This document shows, in pieces, positions 19,718 to 30,290 of a stretch of DNA of 33,933 nucleotides. Each line of letters opens with the position of its first letter. Position 1 is the first letter of the stretch. The notes beneath the pieces are model-generated. The model was not told the origin of the DNA. It did no database searches and was given only the letters and a program-made list of their open reading frames with translations. Made by a program: the position numbers and the translations under genes. Where the stretch lies: contig NW_023365797.1 in NCBI RefSeq assembly GCF_000003815.2, forward strand, positions 47,946 to 81,878, given 5' to 3'. The DNA comes from Branchiostoma floridae. Lineage: Eukaryota; Chordata; Leptocardii; Amphioxiformes; Branchiostomatidae.

Positions 19718-20389
19718 GCTTCAATTTGCATACTGAGCATACACCAGAAAGGTGACCTATTGTTATTAATTTGATTCGGCCGACAGCGTAGCAGCCGGCA
19801 TCCCATAAAAGTGATTGATGTCGCTCCAGGTGCCACAGAGGCACATGTACCCACAGAGTGGGAGATCTGCAGGAACCTGTGGTATTTCAACGTGATCTGT
19901 CATTTTTGTCGTGCTCGGAAAACAGTCCTACGCTATCTCTCCCTTTAGGTAATCTTAATTTCTGAATAATCTTAGCATAGCGTATACCCCAAGGATTGAA
20001 CATAAAAATATATTATAATAGCAGTTTGCTGTGCGACTGACATTGATCTCTACATCACATTTTACACATTACATAGGTATGAGTTTGGGTTGAAGGAATT
20101 GCCTCTGTCCATTATAAAGGATGAGTTAAATGTAAACTTGACTTTTCCATGGGGAACAGCACCCCAGCAGTTGCCATGTTGTATAATTCATATAGACCTG
20201 TGAGAAGAATGTCTTCCACATGCCAATTATCTTAAGGGCTCCCTTCTGCTGTGCAATTTCACAAATGATTCTATATGAAGTGTGGATTCTACAAAGTACA
20301 CTTGAAATAACGCATTGTCAATCTTTCCTGCCAGAAGATAGCACGTTGTCCTTGACAGTGTGTGTGAGATAACATACTGACGCACTTAC
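19718..20389. other. Stretch with no recognised gene
   Basis: A CpG-containing patch (19773-19930) holds short hairpin words such as GTGCCACAGAGGCAC and may be a repeat fragment. The rest is AT-rich. No gene was recognised. Confidence 0.4.
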
Positions 20390-20568
20390 TGTGCCCAAAT
20401 TACAATTGGAGAGGGTCTTAGAAGTGTCTCTCCGATCTACCCATCCTCTAAGGAGAATTGAATTAAGACGGCACACTGAGGAAATGCTATCAAAGGCCTC
20501 CGTGACAATGTAGGCCTTGTAGTTGTACAGGATGCACAGCATACCAAGCAATTGTCCCTCCGGATCCC
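20390..20568 (-). CDS. Candidate exon, function unknown
   Basis: On the minus strand an open frame covers 179 bases and meets a strong donor, GGGCACA|GTAAGTGCG, with the intron from 20389. A weak acceptor (GAATAGAAAAG|) would start the exon at 20568. The peptide includes LYNYKAYIVTEAFDSISSVC and LLRGWVDRRDTSKT. It has a normal-looking amino acid mix, but I cannot assign it to a family. The frame continues past the donor to a stop at 20318, so an unspliced reading, for example decayed retroelement sequence, is also possible. Confidence 0.25.
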
Positions 20569-20789
20569 CTTTTCTATTCCTCCTTTATAAAGGCTTGCAG
20601 ACTTCATTAAAATACGATTGACTCTATACTAATGGGGAAACATTGATAAAAGACCAGCCTAAAAAAGCACAATAAACATTGATCAATTGTGTGCATCTTT
20701 CACTCAGTTTTGAAAAACCTGCTCCGGAGGGATAAGGTAGTTTTGAAAGAGAAAAATGCAGGGGAAGCACAATGATGTTCATTAAAAAC

Positions 20790-21223
20790 TAGGGGTGGGT
20801 ACAAAACCGTTTTTTCTTATTGTACCGGTCCGGAAAAACCGGACCTGAAAAAAATATGTGCACCGGATGTTGGACCGATTAGAAAATAAACGGATTATAT
20901 GATCAGAAATTCACGCGTTTTGGGCCTTACCGGTCGACGAAAATAACGAGTGCAAAGCAGTTAGAGTTTATAGTAATCTTTACAAAGTCTTCCAGTCAAT
21001 CGTGCAGAGGCAGTTAGTCTTGCAGGATTTTAGAACGCCAGTGGGAGTCAAATACTCCACAAAACATACTATTTGTAGCGAAATGTACCATTGTTTTGAG
21101 TATTGTCCACTAACATGCTCTCACATACTGAATCAAGTCCAGGTTCAGGTCCGGACCTGGACCTGATCCTCTGGACCTGAACCGGACCTGGACCTGAATT
21201 TTCTGTACCGATACCCACCCCTA
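20790..21223 (+). mobile_element. hAT-type MITE, copy C (434 bp)
   Basis: It starts TAGGGGTGGGTAC and ends GATACCCACCCCTA, with the longest recognisable interior of the family: TTTTTTCTTATTGTACCGGTC at left and the array GTCCGGACCTGGACCTGATC at right. The flanking octamers (TTAAAAAC and TATGATAC) agree at only 4 of 8 bases, so no target duplication can be claimed. It lies 36 bp from the assembly gap. Confidence 0.85.
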
Positions 21224-21259
21224 TATGATACCATATCAAGCTCACATTTGCTATTTGAG

Positions 21260-21359
21260 NNNNNNNNNNNNNNNNNNNNNNNNNNNNNNNNNNNNNNNNN
21301 NNNNNNNNNNNNNNNNNNNNNNNNNNNNNNNNNNNNNNNNNNNNNNNNNNNNNNNNNNN
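21260..21359. other. Assembly gap (100 N)
   Basis: Exactly 100 N, the usual placeholder for a gap of unknown length. Spacing and continuity across it should not be trusted. Confidence 0.99.
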
Positions 21360-22059
21360 AAATTGGCTAAAAAGGGGATGGTGATAGATATGGAGTGATG
21401 AGACTTAATGAAACATCATACTAACTGAACAAATGTTCGGATTGACGGTTTATAGGCCAAATTGTACTTATTATAATAAATGATTATGTCTATTTAATAG
21501 CAAAATCTCACTGAAACAAAGAAAGCAAATACAGGTATACAACTAATGCAGCAAAACTCAAGAACATTCAAATGTTTGACAAAATGGGTGGTGTAAAGAA
21601 AAAGACAAGCTGCTTGCAGACTGCCATCTTGTTTTCTTCTTCTAAAACACCAGCAAGGCCATCTGTTGTTCCGAGGCATTCCTATATACGGTCGCTCTTC
21701 GTGTATGATGAGCAGAACAGTAAAACCTGTCCATCTGCTGCATTTCAGAGCAAATGTTATTCAACACTAGAGATCACAATGCAAAAAAGTGACCATCTTG
21801 TCCGTCTCTGTATTCCATAACATTTACAAGGAAAAGCAACCATCTGGGTTTCTGTTTGCAGCTGTAACAAATTGCTTGTAATACTGAATGATGATTGTAG
21901 CTCCCAAAAACTCTTACCTGACTGTATTCCTCTTCTTTCGAAAAGGCGAGGGAAACGGGGAGGAGAAAGGCGAGCAGAGCATGGTGGGCCTCTTTGCCAG
22001 CATCATTTTCACCAAATTCTCAATCAAGTCCAGTAGGAAGGTCCAATAAAGGTGGTATT
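21360..22059. other. Stretch with no recognised gene
   Basis: No gene or repeat was recognised. Open frames on both strands near 21494-21820 (61 and 82 codons) show no motif. Confidence 0.5.
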
Positions 22060-22700
22060 AGCCGCATGAAAGGCTTAGCCCAACTCAAAATTTCAACTAA
22101 TCACTGGCGAAGCCGCCACTTCGGGGAGCTAGTCCAAATACACGAGATCAATGAAGGCGTGTTGGATATCAGCCGCAGGCAAATGCCCCACGGGACGAGC
22201 TCAGAGCGTTATCATGTAGCCAACCAGCGCACACATTACTAACACCGAGGTAAATTCCTATGGCACTGTGCTTGTAATGGTCTACTTAAAACCATCGGGA
22301 GCCAAAATTGACTTACGGGAAATGGAAAGAATCACGGAGGTGGTAAAAAGGATGTAGATGTTGATCAATTTTTACGCGAGGCGTGCGCACTGATGTGCCG
22401 CCTCCTAAACAGCTCATAATCTACCCGTGGTCTTTGAATATTCCCCCTGTAACCCCCGAAATCTGCTGCTGGTGCTCTGTGTCATGTTTTTGCTTCTTTG
22501 TTCTAGAATGGAAACCGGTTGTAAATTGGACATGTTGTCGTCGTGACGTTTCAATCCGCTACACATTAGATTTGGCACATTTTTCAGTGTCATTCAATAA
22601 TGTAGCTGCCTGCATATTGCATCTGATGTACCTGCTGTTACAGATTGAAGCAGCATTAGTATTGACAGTCCTCACACCAATTTTTCTGTCAGGTGAAAAA
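22060..22700. other. CpG-richer segment, possible regulatory or conserved element
   Basis: CpG is denser here than in the neighbouring kilobases. Homeodomain-type words occur (GGTATTAGCC, AACTAATCAC, TTGACAG), with a TGACGTTTC near 22540. It contains the longest open frame in the window (142 codons, 22383-22811, plus), but the translation is Cys- and aromatic-rich, has no domain and overlaps no splice pair, so I do not call it coding. An enhancer or promoter reading is only suggestive. Confidence 0.2.
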
Positions 22701-23137
22701 ACATTCAAAATTGTCTATTGCACAGGGTATTATCAACCTTTTCTCCCTGACTATTTCCAAGGGAAATGCACCAGCCATGGTCTGTATTGTAATTCTAAAC
22801 TTATCATTTAATGGCTTTTGCACAGCTGGGTATGGTCATGCTCAGTTGTCCAATTGCAATCCACGGCCAAGGAAATTTGTTCCTCGATCCTCACACGATA
22901 AAAGTAAAATTTGAGCATGAAGACACAATGAGACAAAGGACTAGGATTACGTCCGAATTGAATCCTTAGAGACCTAGGTCAAGCATGCAAGGTACCAAAT
23001 TCATGTTGATTTTTCCAATCAGCATCTTATTTTCAAATCTGACCAGAAATCGAATTGGTGTGCCACAAACCTTTTAGTCAATATAGATTAGTCCTTCAGA
23101 CAAAGTCTGTCTTGTCAGCCTCCAATTTTATGGATGA
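22701..23137. other. Stretch with no recognised gene
   Basis: No coding frame of interest, repeat end or RNA-like structure was recognised. Confidence 0.5.
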
Positions 23138-23145
23138 CGTCCTAC

Positions 23146-23547
23146 TAGGGGTGGGTACTGGTACAGAAAATTCAGGTCCAGGTTCGGTTCAGGTCCAGAG
23201 GATCAGGTTCAGGTCCGGACCTGAACCTGGACCTGATTCAGCATGACTCATACCAATGGTCCATTTTGCTACAAAGAAATCTGTTTGGTGGAGTATTAGA
23301 CTCACACTGGTGTTTAAAAATCCTACAATGCTAACTGCACCTGTACAATTGGCTGTAAAACTTGGTAGAAATTACTGTAAACTCTACTCTACTTCACTCT
23401 TGTTATTTTCTTCCACCTGCAGGCGCCAAAACATGTGAATGCCTGATAAAATAATCTGCTAATTTTTAATCAGTCCGGTTTTTCTGGACCGGTCCAATAA
23501 GAAAAAAACGGTTGTGTACCGGTACGCTGCACCGATACCCAGACCTA
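23146..23547 (-). mobile_element. hAT-type MITE, copy D (402 bp), with exact target duplication
   Basis: The best-preserved insertion of the family, in the opposite orientation to copies A, B and C. It starts TAGGGGTGGGTACTGGTACA and ends GCACCGATACCCAGACCTA. The octamer CGTCCTAC is exact on both sides (23138-23145 and 23548-23555). The dense palindromic array of AGGTCC and GGACCT words lies at 23177-23236, and the A-rich AATAAGAAAAAAACGG word near the other end. Non-coding. Confidence 0.93.
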
Positions 23548-23555
23548 CGTCCTAC

Positions 23556-24022
23556 TGTAAACTATAAAGGGAGAGGAATGACCCTTTAGCAGGGTGGGTG
23601 TGCCCCAAAGTGCTTGTTGAGTGTGATTGACAGTTGTCAATCAAAGGACATGATATACCTATTTTATCAGAACTCATATCCAAAAGATATGAAAAAATGT
23701 CTGACATCCATGCCTGAAGGCTCATTGCGTTGTGCACTGACATATGCAAAGGCATAAATGCAAAGGTAGTGATGAAATTTCATCTTTGGCATTTATGAAT
23801 TTCAAAGTAAACCATTTCATGGTCTGATATGTATCTGTAGAGTACATGTATGTGTGGGGTACTTAAAACAAGAAAATTCATGGATTTCTAGACTTAGAAT
23901 TTTGACCAGCTACAATAGATCACAGGTCTTAGAGCTATCTACAACTGAAAGAAGCTTGACCATAGCATGTCCAGAAAACAGAATATCTTAACCAGAAGTT
24001 TGACTGCAATACCATAGAAAGC
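23556..24022. other. Stretch with no recognised gene
   Basis: AT-rich. Nothing was recognised. Confidence 0.5.
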
Positions 24023-24234
24023 TAACGCTAGTTCACCTACATCCGTTGGGTAACCTTTATCCGTTGCTTTTAAAACAAGGTACTTGAGGATATCACGTCG
24101 ACGGACGCTGGTTTCAAATTGCAATGTTTTCAGTTTATTGCAGTTTAAAACTATCACCCGTCGTCTTGATGTGCCTAAATACCCTGTTTTGAAAAACAAC
24201 GGATATAGGTTACCCTGCGGATAAACTAGCGTTA
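24023..24234. mobile_element. TA-flanked MITE, family 2, complete copy 2
   Basis: It starts TAACGCTAGTTCACCTACAT and ends with AACTAGCGTTA; the right inner part ACAACGGATATAGGTTACCC is nearly identical to the same region of 7601-7820. TA flanks both ends. The interior (near 24070-24170) differs strongly from copy 1, so only the termini are conserved. A minus-strand 86-codon frame here and one in copy 1 share a TD.GELAL-like peptide only because both read the conserved terminus. Confidence 0.85.
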
Positions 24235-25151
24235 CTAGGCTGCTAGAAGATATTGTGTCTTTATGTAGTATTGCAGGAGAACTTCCAGTTGATATCTATT
24301 GTTCTGGACAAGCCATGGTCATGACTTTTGGTTGGTAGGTAGCCCTTTGTGGGGCTAAGAAGTGACATAAACTTGGTAAGTGCAGGTGCAGCCGTTTAAG
24401 TTGCAGACTTCAAAATCCCAAGTTTCTTCTCGTGCAACTTTTCCTGTTCTGGCTGTACTTTCTGTCCACTGACCCCATGGCCAGTCTATATGAAATCTGA
24501 TATTCTTTTCCACACTTCTATGGAAATTACTTACAACAAGTTTCAAGTAGCTTATTACTTTTGATTGCAAGATCATTAGCCCAGCAGTTAATTCATAGAA
24601 ATGATGTCATGAAAAAACCCTTTTGATGTTTGAAGCATGCTTAGCATGGTAAAGGAGGCTTTTATATAAAAAGAAAAGACAAAGGGCAAAAAAAAATCAA
24701 AATTATGGGTTCTGCTACCGGCTCTTTACTGAATGACAATTTTCCGAGATCACTTGTCATAACTAATTTCTTTTATAGAGAAACCCTATGAAAAGAATGA
24801 ACTTTCCCACCATTAAAATCTAATTGCCAATCAAAATTTCATTGTCCAGTGTACTTGTTAAAAGACCTTTCTTGAAGCACATGTACTTATTAGTATCCTT
24901 CTATTCACAATGAGAAATTACTTAGGTACACTAATGCGGATGGTTATACTCACAGATAATACAGAAATGTTAGCAATGGTTTTATGTTCACAATTCTTGC
25001 AATGACCACTTCGCAAAAAAACTCAAAACCACTGCAATTTTTTGTTTTGTTTTGTCCAATCCCTTCCCCTTTGTCTATTATTATTATGCAATACATTCAT
25101 ATTGCACAGTATTATGATGCGTGTAATGGAGGAGCCTGCTACAGTGTAGAC
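24235..25151. other. Stretch with no recognised gene
   Basis: AT-rich. No gene or repeat was recognised. Confidence 0.5.
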
Positions 25152-25221
25152 TAGGAGTGGGTACTGGTATGGTGTACCAGTACAAAACCGTTTTTTTGGG
25201 GGGGGGACCAGTCTGGGTCTG
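25152..25221 (+). mobile_element. hAT-type MITE, copy E, left-end fragment
   Basis: TAGGAGTGGGTACTGGTAT, then ACCAGTACAAAACCGTTTTT, matches the left 65 bp of copies A and C. The similarity fades at a GGGGGGGGACCAGTCTGGGTCT stretch, and no right end follows, so it is truncated. Confidence 0.8.
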
Positions 25222-25364
25222 AGGTAAAAGTTGTTTGGTGCAGGTATAATTTCAAATGTTACCTGCAACTGGGCTGGTATGCAGAAAAAAGTACATGTAT
25301 TTCAAACCCTGACCTTTCCTTCTGTGGCAGAGATTGGAATAATCAGTTGTTTTTAAGTCTATGC

Positions 25365-25620
25365 AGTAAAGGTGGACTCTCAACAGACGTGGGGCACGCT
25401 TGCAGCATTGTTGCGTTCGTTCACTGCATCACTGTTTTGTTATTTTCTCCGATTTTTTATAATTCAGATATTGCATAATACGTAAAAGTATGACATAGAA
25501 GATGACAAAATACACAACAAGTAAGAAAATTCGTTCTTTATCTCTGAAATTCGTTGAGCATCTTCCGAAACCAGCAATGCCGCAAGGGTGCCCCACGTCT
25601 GATGAGAGTGCACCTTAACT
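25365..25620. mobile_element. MITE with about 50-bp inverted repeats
   Basis: The left arm AGTAAAGGTGGACTCTCAAC and onward is inverted at 25571-25620 with about six mismatches in 50 bp; both arms contain CAGACGTGGGGCAC. ATGC lies directly outside both ends (25361-25364 and 25621-25624), a possible 4-bp target duplication. The 256-bp body is non-coding. A superfamily cannot be set from this alone; TTAA and TA targets do not fit. Confidence 0.8.
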
Positions 25621-25624
25621 ATGC

Positions 25625-27127
25625 GCGTCCTGCCTGCTGCAAACTAGAGATAACACAGGTAGGATTACAGGACCAAACACACATACATTTCCCAATGGTC
25701 TGGCAGAAAACATATCAGTGATACATGTACAACATGTATACAAAGAACTGTCACCAAAAGTTGAGACTAAATGCTACAGATACATTGTACAGTAGTATTC
25801 CTGAAGGTACTTTTTCTCCCCTGGCCCTAATTGAAATCCTTACCGTGAGGGAGCTACAATGTACATTGTATACCAATTTAATTTCTTTGACCTTAGATTT
25901 TTAGCATGAAATCGATGGGGTTGGCCAATAGAATAACATTGGAGATGATTGAAAATAACTGAATTTCTTGATCACAGAGGTCTCATACAGCAGCTATGAA
26001 CTAAATAATAACGGTACATATTTTGTTATCCCATGGTACCCATTACAAGGATAGTCCACTATTAATTCATGGATGGATAATCAGGTTTCATCTGCTATGG
26101 CTGGAGGGACACAGGTTAGAATGCAGATTGCTTAATCAATTGTAACCCATATTGGTATCTACCAGCAGCCCTCTTAACATAATCGAGTTATCCTAGCTAT
26201 ATATTAGATTTTACAACATTAATGCATGCACAGGGAGAAAGACACAATTAATTGACCCTCTGTTATTAAAGGTTTGGGGTCTGGAAAAAAACAATACTGT
26301 AACAATATTTGACAATGCAACGATCCCCTTTTGAAACAATTTCTTTCTTATTCTTAGATTTCCCTGCTTCATTTTTTCTGATTTGAAAATCAAAGTAATA
26401 ACTAATAGGTCACATGTACCTGTACGAGTCAGATACAAAATTATATGTCATCTTCCGCGGACATGTACCTGGCAGATGTGGCTGACGTGCATTTGAAAAC
26501 GTATCATATTAGTCAGGAGCATCTGACAAAGTGTTGTCGTAGCTTCTGATTCACATAAAGATTGTGTGGGTTTCACATGCTGCGTGTATTAGCTTATTGA
26601 ACGCAACAACAGGAAGAGCTTCAAAACATGGGCAATCAAATCAAATACACTTAATACCTTTCCTACGTCAGAGGCAAAAATCAAACAAAGAAATGAGCAT
26701 AGCATGTTAAGGAGCCAAATAACACTTTAAACTAACCTTCCGAAGAGTATGAGGGAAATTAGCTTAAAAGCAATTAAGATCATCAGACATCCGGTATTGC
26801 AAGGGTAAAACATAACTGACATTTTGATCATGAAATCATTACTGCACAAGCACGCCTCACCAAGCATCAATCTGATCAGAATGCAAAACCCAACTGTCTT
26901 TAACCTACAAAGGTTTCAAACTTAAAAGCTGACACAAACAACTAGGGAGTAGTGCTTTAATCTAAAGCTGAAGTTTGATCTTTCTTATATCAATCCAATC
27001 TGCACTGGCCTGAACCACTGAGCTTCAAGATATTACTTATTATTAGTTTAGTCTGGTTCACTTAACTGCCTTCATTCAAAGTACATTAACCTCATAGTGC
27101 AAATGAGAGAACTCTGCAGCTTCCTTA
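25625..27127. other. Stretch with no recognised gene
   Basis: About 1.5 kb of AT-rich sequence. The one frame above 60 codons (26211-26438, minus) has no motif. No repeat end was recognised. Confidence 0.5.
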
Positions 27128-27640
27128 GAGATTAGAGGATGTAGCTCTTCCTGCCAACTATAGTCGCAAATAAGGGACACTTTACCAGTCATTTGAAGGT
27201 CAGAGAGACCTCTCTTCCTCCAGGGAACTCAGAATCTGATGCAAGGGAGGTGTGAGGGTCAGAGCGACCCTGTACATCTGAAGGATTTGTTTCCATATAT
27301 AATCGAGGTCACTCGAAAACAAGGCCCAAAGGCCTCCGGAGGCTAATCATTTCATGTATGATGAAGACGGAAACAGCCCCCCTGCTCCCCAAGTCAGAAA
27401 CATCACGCTTGGTTATGGCAAGTGAGGACCAAGGAGGTCCTCTTTAAACCTCCTTGTGAGGACAAACTGGAGATGAGAGAATGTAGCTCTTCCTGCCAAC
27501 TAGTCGCAAATTAGGGACACTTTACCAGTCATTTGAAGGTCAGAGAGACCTCTCCTCCTCCAGGGAACATCACGCTGGGTTTATAATGGCAAGGGAGGAC
27601 CAAGGAGGTCCTCTTTTAACCTTCTTGGGAGGACCTAAAT
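27128..27640. repeat. Duplicated A-B block with internal hairpin
   Basis: Block A (with GTAGCTCTTCCTGCCAACTA, ends CAGGGAAC) occurs at 27128-27228 and 27469-27568. Block B (starts ACATCACGCT, with GAGGACCAAGGAGGTCCTCT) occurs at 27400-27465 and 27567-27640. In the first pair about 170 bp separate A from B; in the second they abut, so a deletion between GGAAC words, or an insertion, happened after duplication. Block B contains AGGACC/GGTCCT and CCAAGGAGG/CCTCCTTG inverted words that can fold. Confidence 0.8.
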
Positions 27641-28693
27641 TATAAGAGAAGCAGAATGAGGTAAACCGTTAAGGCTATTTGCTACAAGACTCTTCAAAAA
27701 TTTTGATCCACTCACACAAGGACATATGAACACCTACATGTACTGAATCAAGGCATTCTGGTCCTCAAATATAAATCATCACATAGTCATCATTTTTGTT
27801 GATGCATCATCCTCTTTGAACTCATTGCCATCCAATTCATTTCCACCAAACTCACGTATTACTGTCATTCATTGGTTGTTGTGATACATTGAACATGTAA
27901 ATTGTACGACTGTCCAGCAATTAAGTTCAATCATTCATCAGTTCATTCACATTTTACCCGGATGCGATGATCAGAGGAGTAAGCTGGACCTTGATTAGTA
28001 TGTATTTCAGGATACTTCCAACCTAGCGCCGACCTTGATTGGAGCATAGTCATGGGAAGGCCCTGAATGTATGACAAGGCCAGCTTCTTTTGAGAGAGCA
28101 TTTCCATTAGACAGCCTCTGTACTGACCAAAAGATTAACTATATTTATTACAATTCATTGCTGCGATAAAGATTAAATTTTAGGTCTACAAGCAATGTTT
28201 CTTAGAAATGCCCCAAGGTTAAGCAGTCAGGGTTCAATGAACCTCCAACTTTTTCATATAGGATCATTCTTCTAGCCTGAGTAGTCCATCCTTCAAGTAT
28301 TCGCTGGCTCAGCACTTTTGCTTGCTAACCTGACGGATTAGGCTTGATCATTCTTCACAGCATAAAGTCAAATGATGGATTCTCAGCTCATCACACTTCA
28401 CAGGATTAAGCGGAACATAAATTCCTGATCTCTACCAGCTGCAGTTTTCAACAACATTACTGAAAACCACACCTACCGATGGACTCTAGTCTGAAGTTTG
28501 GAAGTTCGAGTGTCACTTCTTACAATCTGTAGTCCAATATGACCAAGATTAAAAGTACACATGGAAAATTGTGTACTTCTTATGCACACGCTGAACATTT
28601 TATCTATTAACCTCTACCGGGCTCCACATGTCACTGGAAAAATAGTCGCTAGCATTCAATTCGACTACAATTCACATCCCTTCACCTAGAGTT
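27641..28693. other. Stretch with no recognised gene
   Basis: AT-rich. No coding region or repeat end was recognised before the LINE fragment. Confidence 0.5.
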
Positions 28694-28885
28694 TTATTGG
28701 TGTACCACAAATTCCTGATATTTTCTAAGTTTCAACATCAGTTCAGTTAAGTTCAGTCCATCCTCTGGGAGGTGACACCAGTGTCTCCACATATTCCTAT
28801 CCGCCATGATCGAACTGAGCTCGCCGGCCTGTAAACCTGTGTCCTCCAGAAGTAGCTTCCTGAGTATGACCGAAGGACGCCCACA
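28694..28885 (-). pseudogene. LINE ORF2 C-terminal fragment
   Basis: The minus-strand frame from TGT at 28883-28885 to the stop TAA at 28694-28696 begins CGRPSVILRKL and continues DTGLQAGELSSIMADRNMWR. This is the familiar C-terminal pattern of many non-LTR retrotransposon reverse transcriptases: a GRP motif, a D-T-G-L block, an E-L...M-x-D-R motif and then W-R. The frame is blocked upstream by a stop at 28886-28888, so only about 63 codons remain. It is a 5'-truncated, inactive copy on the minus strand. Confidence 0.78.
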
Positions 28886-30075
28886 TCACTCCTCACAACT
28901 TACATGTATACTGATTATAATGACCTCCATCTACTCTGAAGCGCTGATTCAACCAAGATTCACTACTCAGAGGTCAATGTATTCCAGACTGAAAGTACCA
29001 GTACATCAGACTGATTGCTTATATTGTTATTCAGCTCAGAAGAGATACAGCCACTGAATTTTCTCTCCTTACCACGTGCACAAGACTTTCAAACTTTCCT
29101 TGGCACCTGAAAAGCTTTAAAAGTATGTACGTGTAGTACTATTTAAATCAAGTACACCTCAACAGACTCTGATCACTACTTCCTTCTCCAGCTTTACCAG
29201 CACTTTCAACAACATCCTTGACCATTTCTGTTAATGGACCTCCTACTTCAACGAAGTACTCGAAGTTAAGAGTAGCACTTTTCAAGTTCGCCAATCTCAG
29301 GTCAACGTGACACAGACTGAAAGCACCACAACTGCATGTGAAGAACATCTTACAAACTTCTCAAAATCATCTCAAAACTTTCAAACATACGCAGTTACAG
29401 CATTTGATTCAACTGAATGTACATGTGCATTCATTGCTATGTTCTCATAGTGGCAGCTACATTTGTAATGACCTTTCTCACGTGCTAAGGTCATATATGT
29501 TTGGCCATGAGGATAGCCACAACCCAAACACTTTGGAGAACCCACTACAACCATCATTTACACTGAGGTATCCAAAGTGTGAGAGGACAAACTAATCAAT
29601 CCAGTCTCTCAAAGTTAGTGGAAACCGACCTGAACTGTTGGGTCATGCCTGGGTTATGGCAGATAATAACATACAAACTGGTGTGTTAGGAGCTTTATTC
29701 AATATGACATCACACTCGTGATATATAACCTCCTTGGCTGTACATACGTGAGCTTAGTGAGACATCCCAGAACTTTTAACACATTTCCAATCATGTCTGT
29801 CACACTTACAGCGAACCAAAAGTCAACATGCACTCCAGCGGTGATTTTCTTGCACTTAACTCTGTGCCCATACGTGAAAGTGCGTGATTGTAGATGATTC
29901 AAAATGCTGGTCTAGCTCCCACTCACTGCCAGAACGACCTGACCTGCATCCTAATGTGATACAAGTTTGAAGTTGCTCTTCGAAGCTTACAAAGTAGGGC
30001 GGCATGACATTAGGGGCGAGAGGAATGAAATAAATTACACAATAGCAGCCACGCCGTCTCTACCATAAATGTTAG
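28886..30075. other. Stretch with repeat-like pieces, no recognised gene
   Basis: Words related to TCA(G)GTCAA(C/T)GT...CAGACTGAAAG occur near 28970 and 29298 (for example GGTCAACGTGACACAGACTG), suggesting two diverged copies of one repeat. A minus-strand frame at 29148-29348 contains EYFVEVGGPLTEMVKDVVES, which looks protein-like. Without splice sites or a recognised domain I do not call it a gene. The rest is AT-rich. Confidence 0.35.
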
Positions 30076-30102
30076 TGATCATATTGCCCTGATCATATTG
30101 CC
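30076..30102. repeat. Short tandem duplication
   Basis: TGATCATATTGCC occurs at 30076-30088 and 30090-30102, just upstream of the tRNA-like sequence. It may be a duplication at a retroelement joint. Confidence 0.6.
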
Positions 30103-30112
30103 GTGTGGGACT

Positions 30113-30182
30113 GTATAGCGCGGTGGCAATGTATGTGTTTGCCTTGTGACCAAGAGGTCACGGGTTCGAATCCAGCAAGGCA
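30113..30182 (+). mobile_element. tRNA-derived SINE head
   Basis: The sequence has a perfect RNA polymerase III B box, GGGTTCGAATCC at 30162-30173, preceded by a T-arm-like AGAGGTCAC. Upstream are an anticodon-arm-like TTTGCCTTGTGACCAAG and a weak A box (GGTGGCAATGTATG, about 30122). It cannot fold into a full cloverleaf with a proper acceptor stem, so it is a tRNA-derived SINE head and not a tRNA gene. LINE-derived coding sequence follows closely in the same orientation. Confidence 0.65.
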
Positions 30183-30290
30183 GATATCATTCCAGAGACA
30201 TCCTTACAGAATATGTCAAACACAGAGACAAATGATTCTGACATTTGACGACATAGTTTAATAATCTCTCCATAAGTACCACACGGGTGA

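Noticed and set aside
20790-21223. Target duplication for hAT-type MITE copy C
   Set aside because: The flanking octamers agree at only 4 of 8 bases, no better than expected for AT-rich flanks.
22383-22811. Longest open frame (142 codons)
   Set aside because: No domain, odd Cys and aromatic composition and no supporting splice sites; an open frame of this length is expected by chance in 34 kb.
30113-30182. Functional tRNA gene
   Set aside because: The B box is good, but the A box is weak, the anticodon arm is irregular and no 7-bp acceptor stem can be formed.
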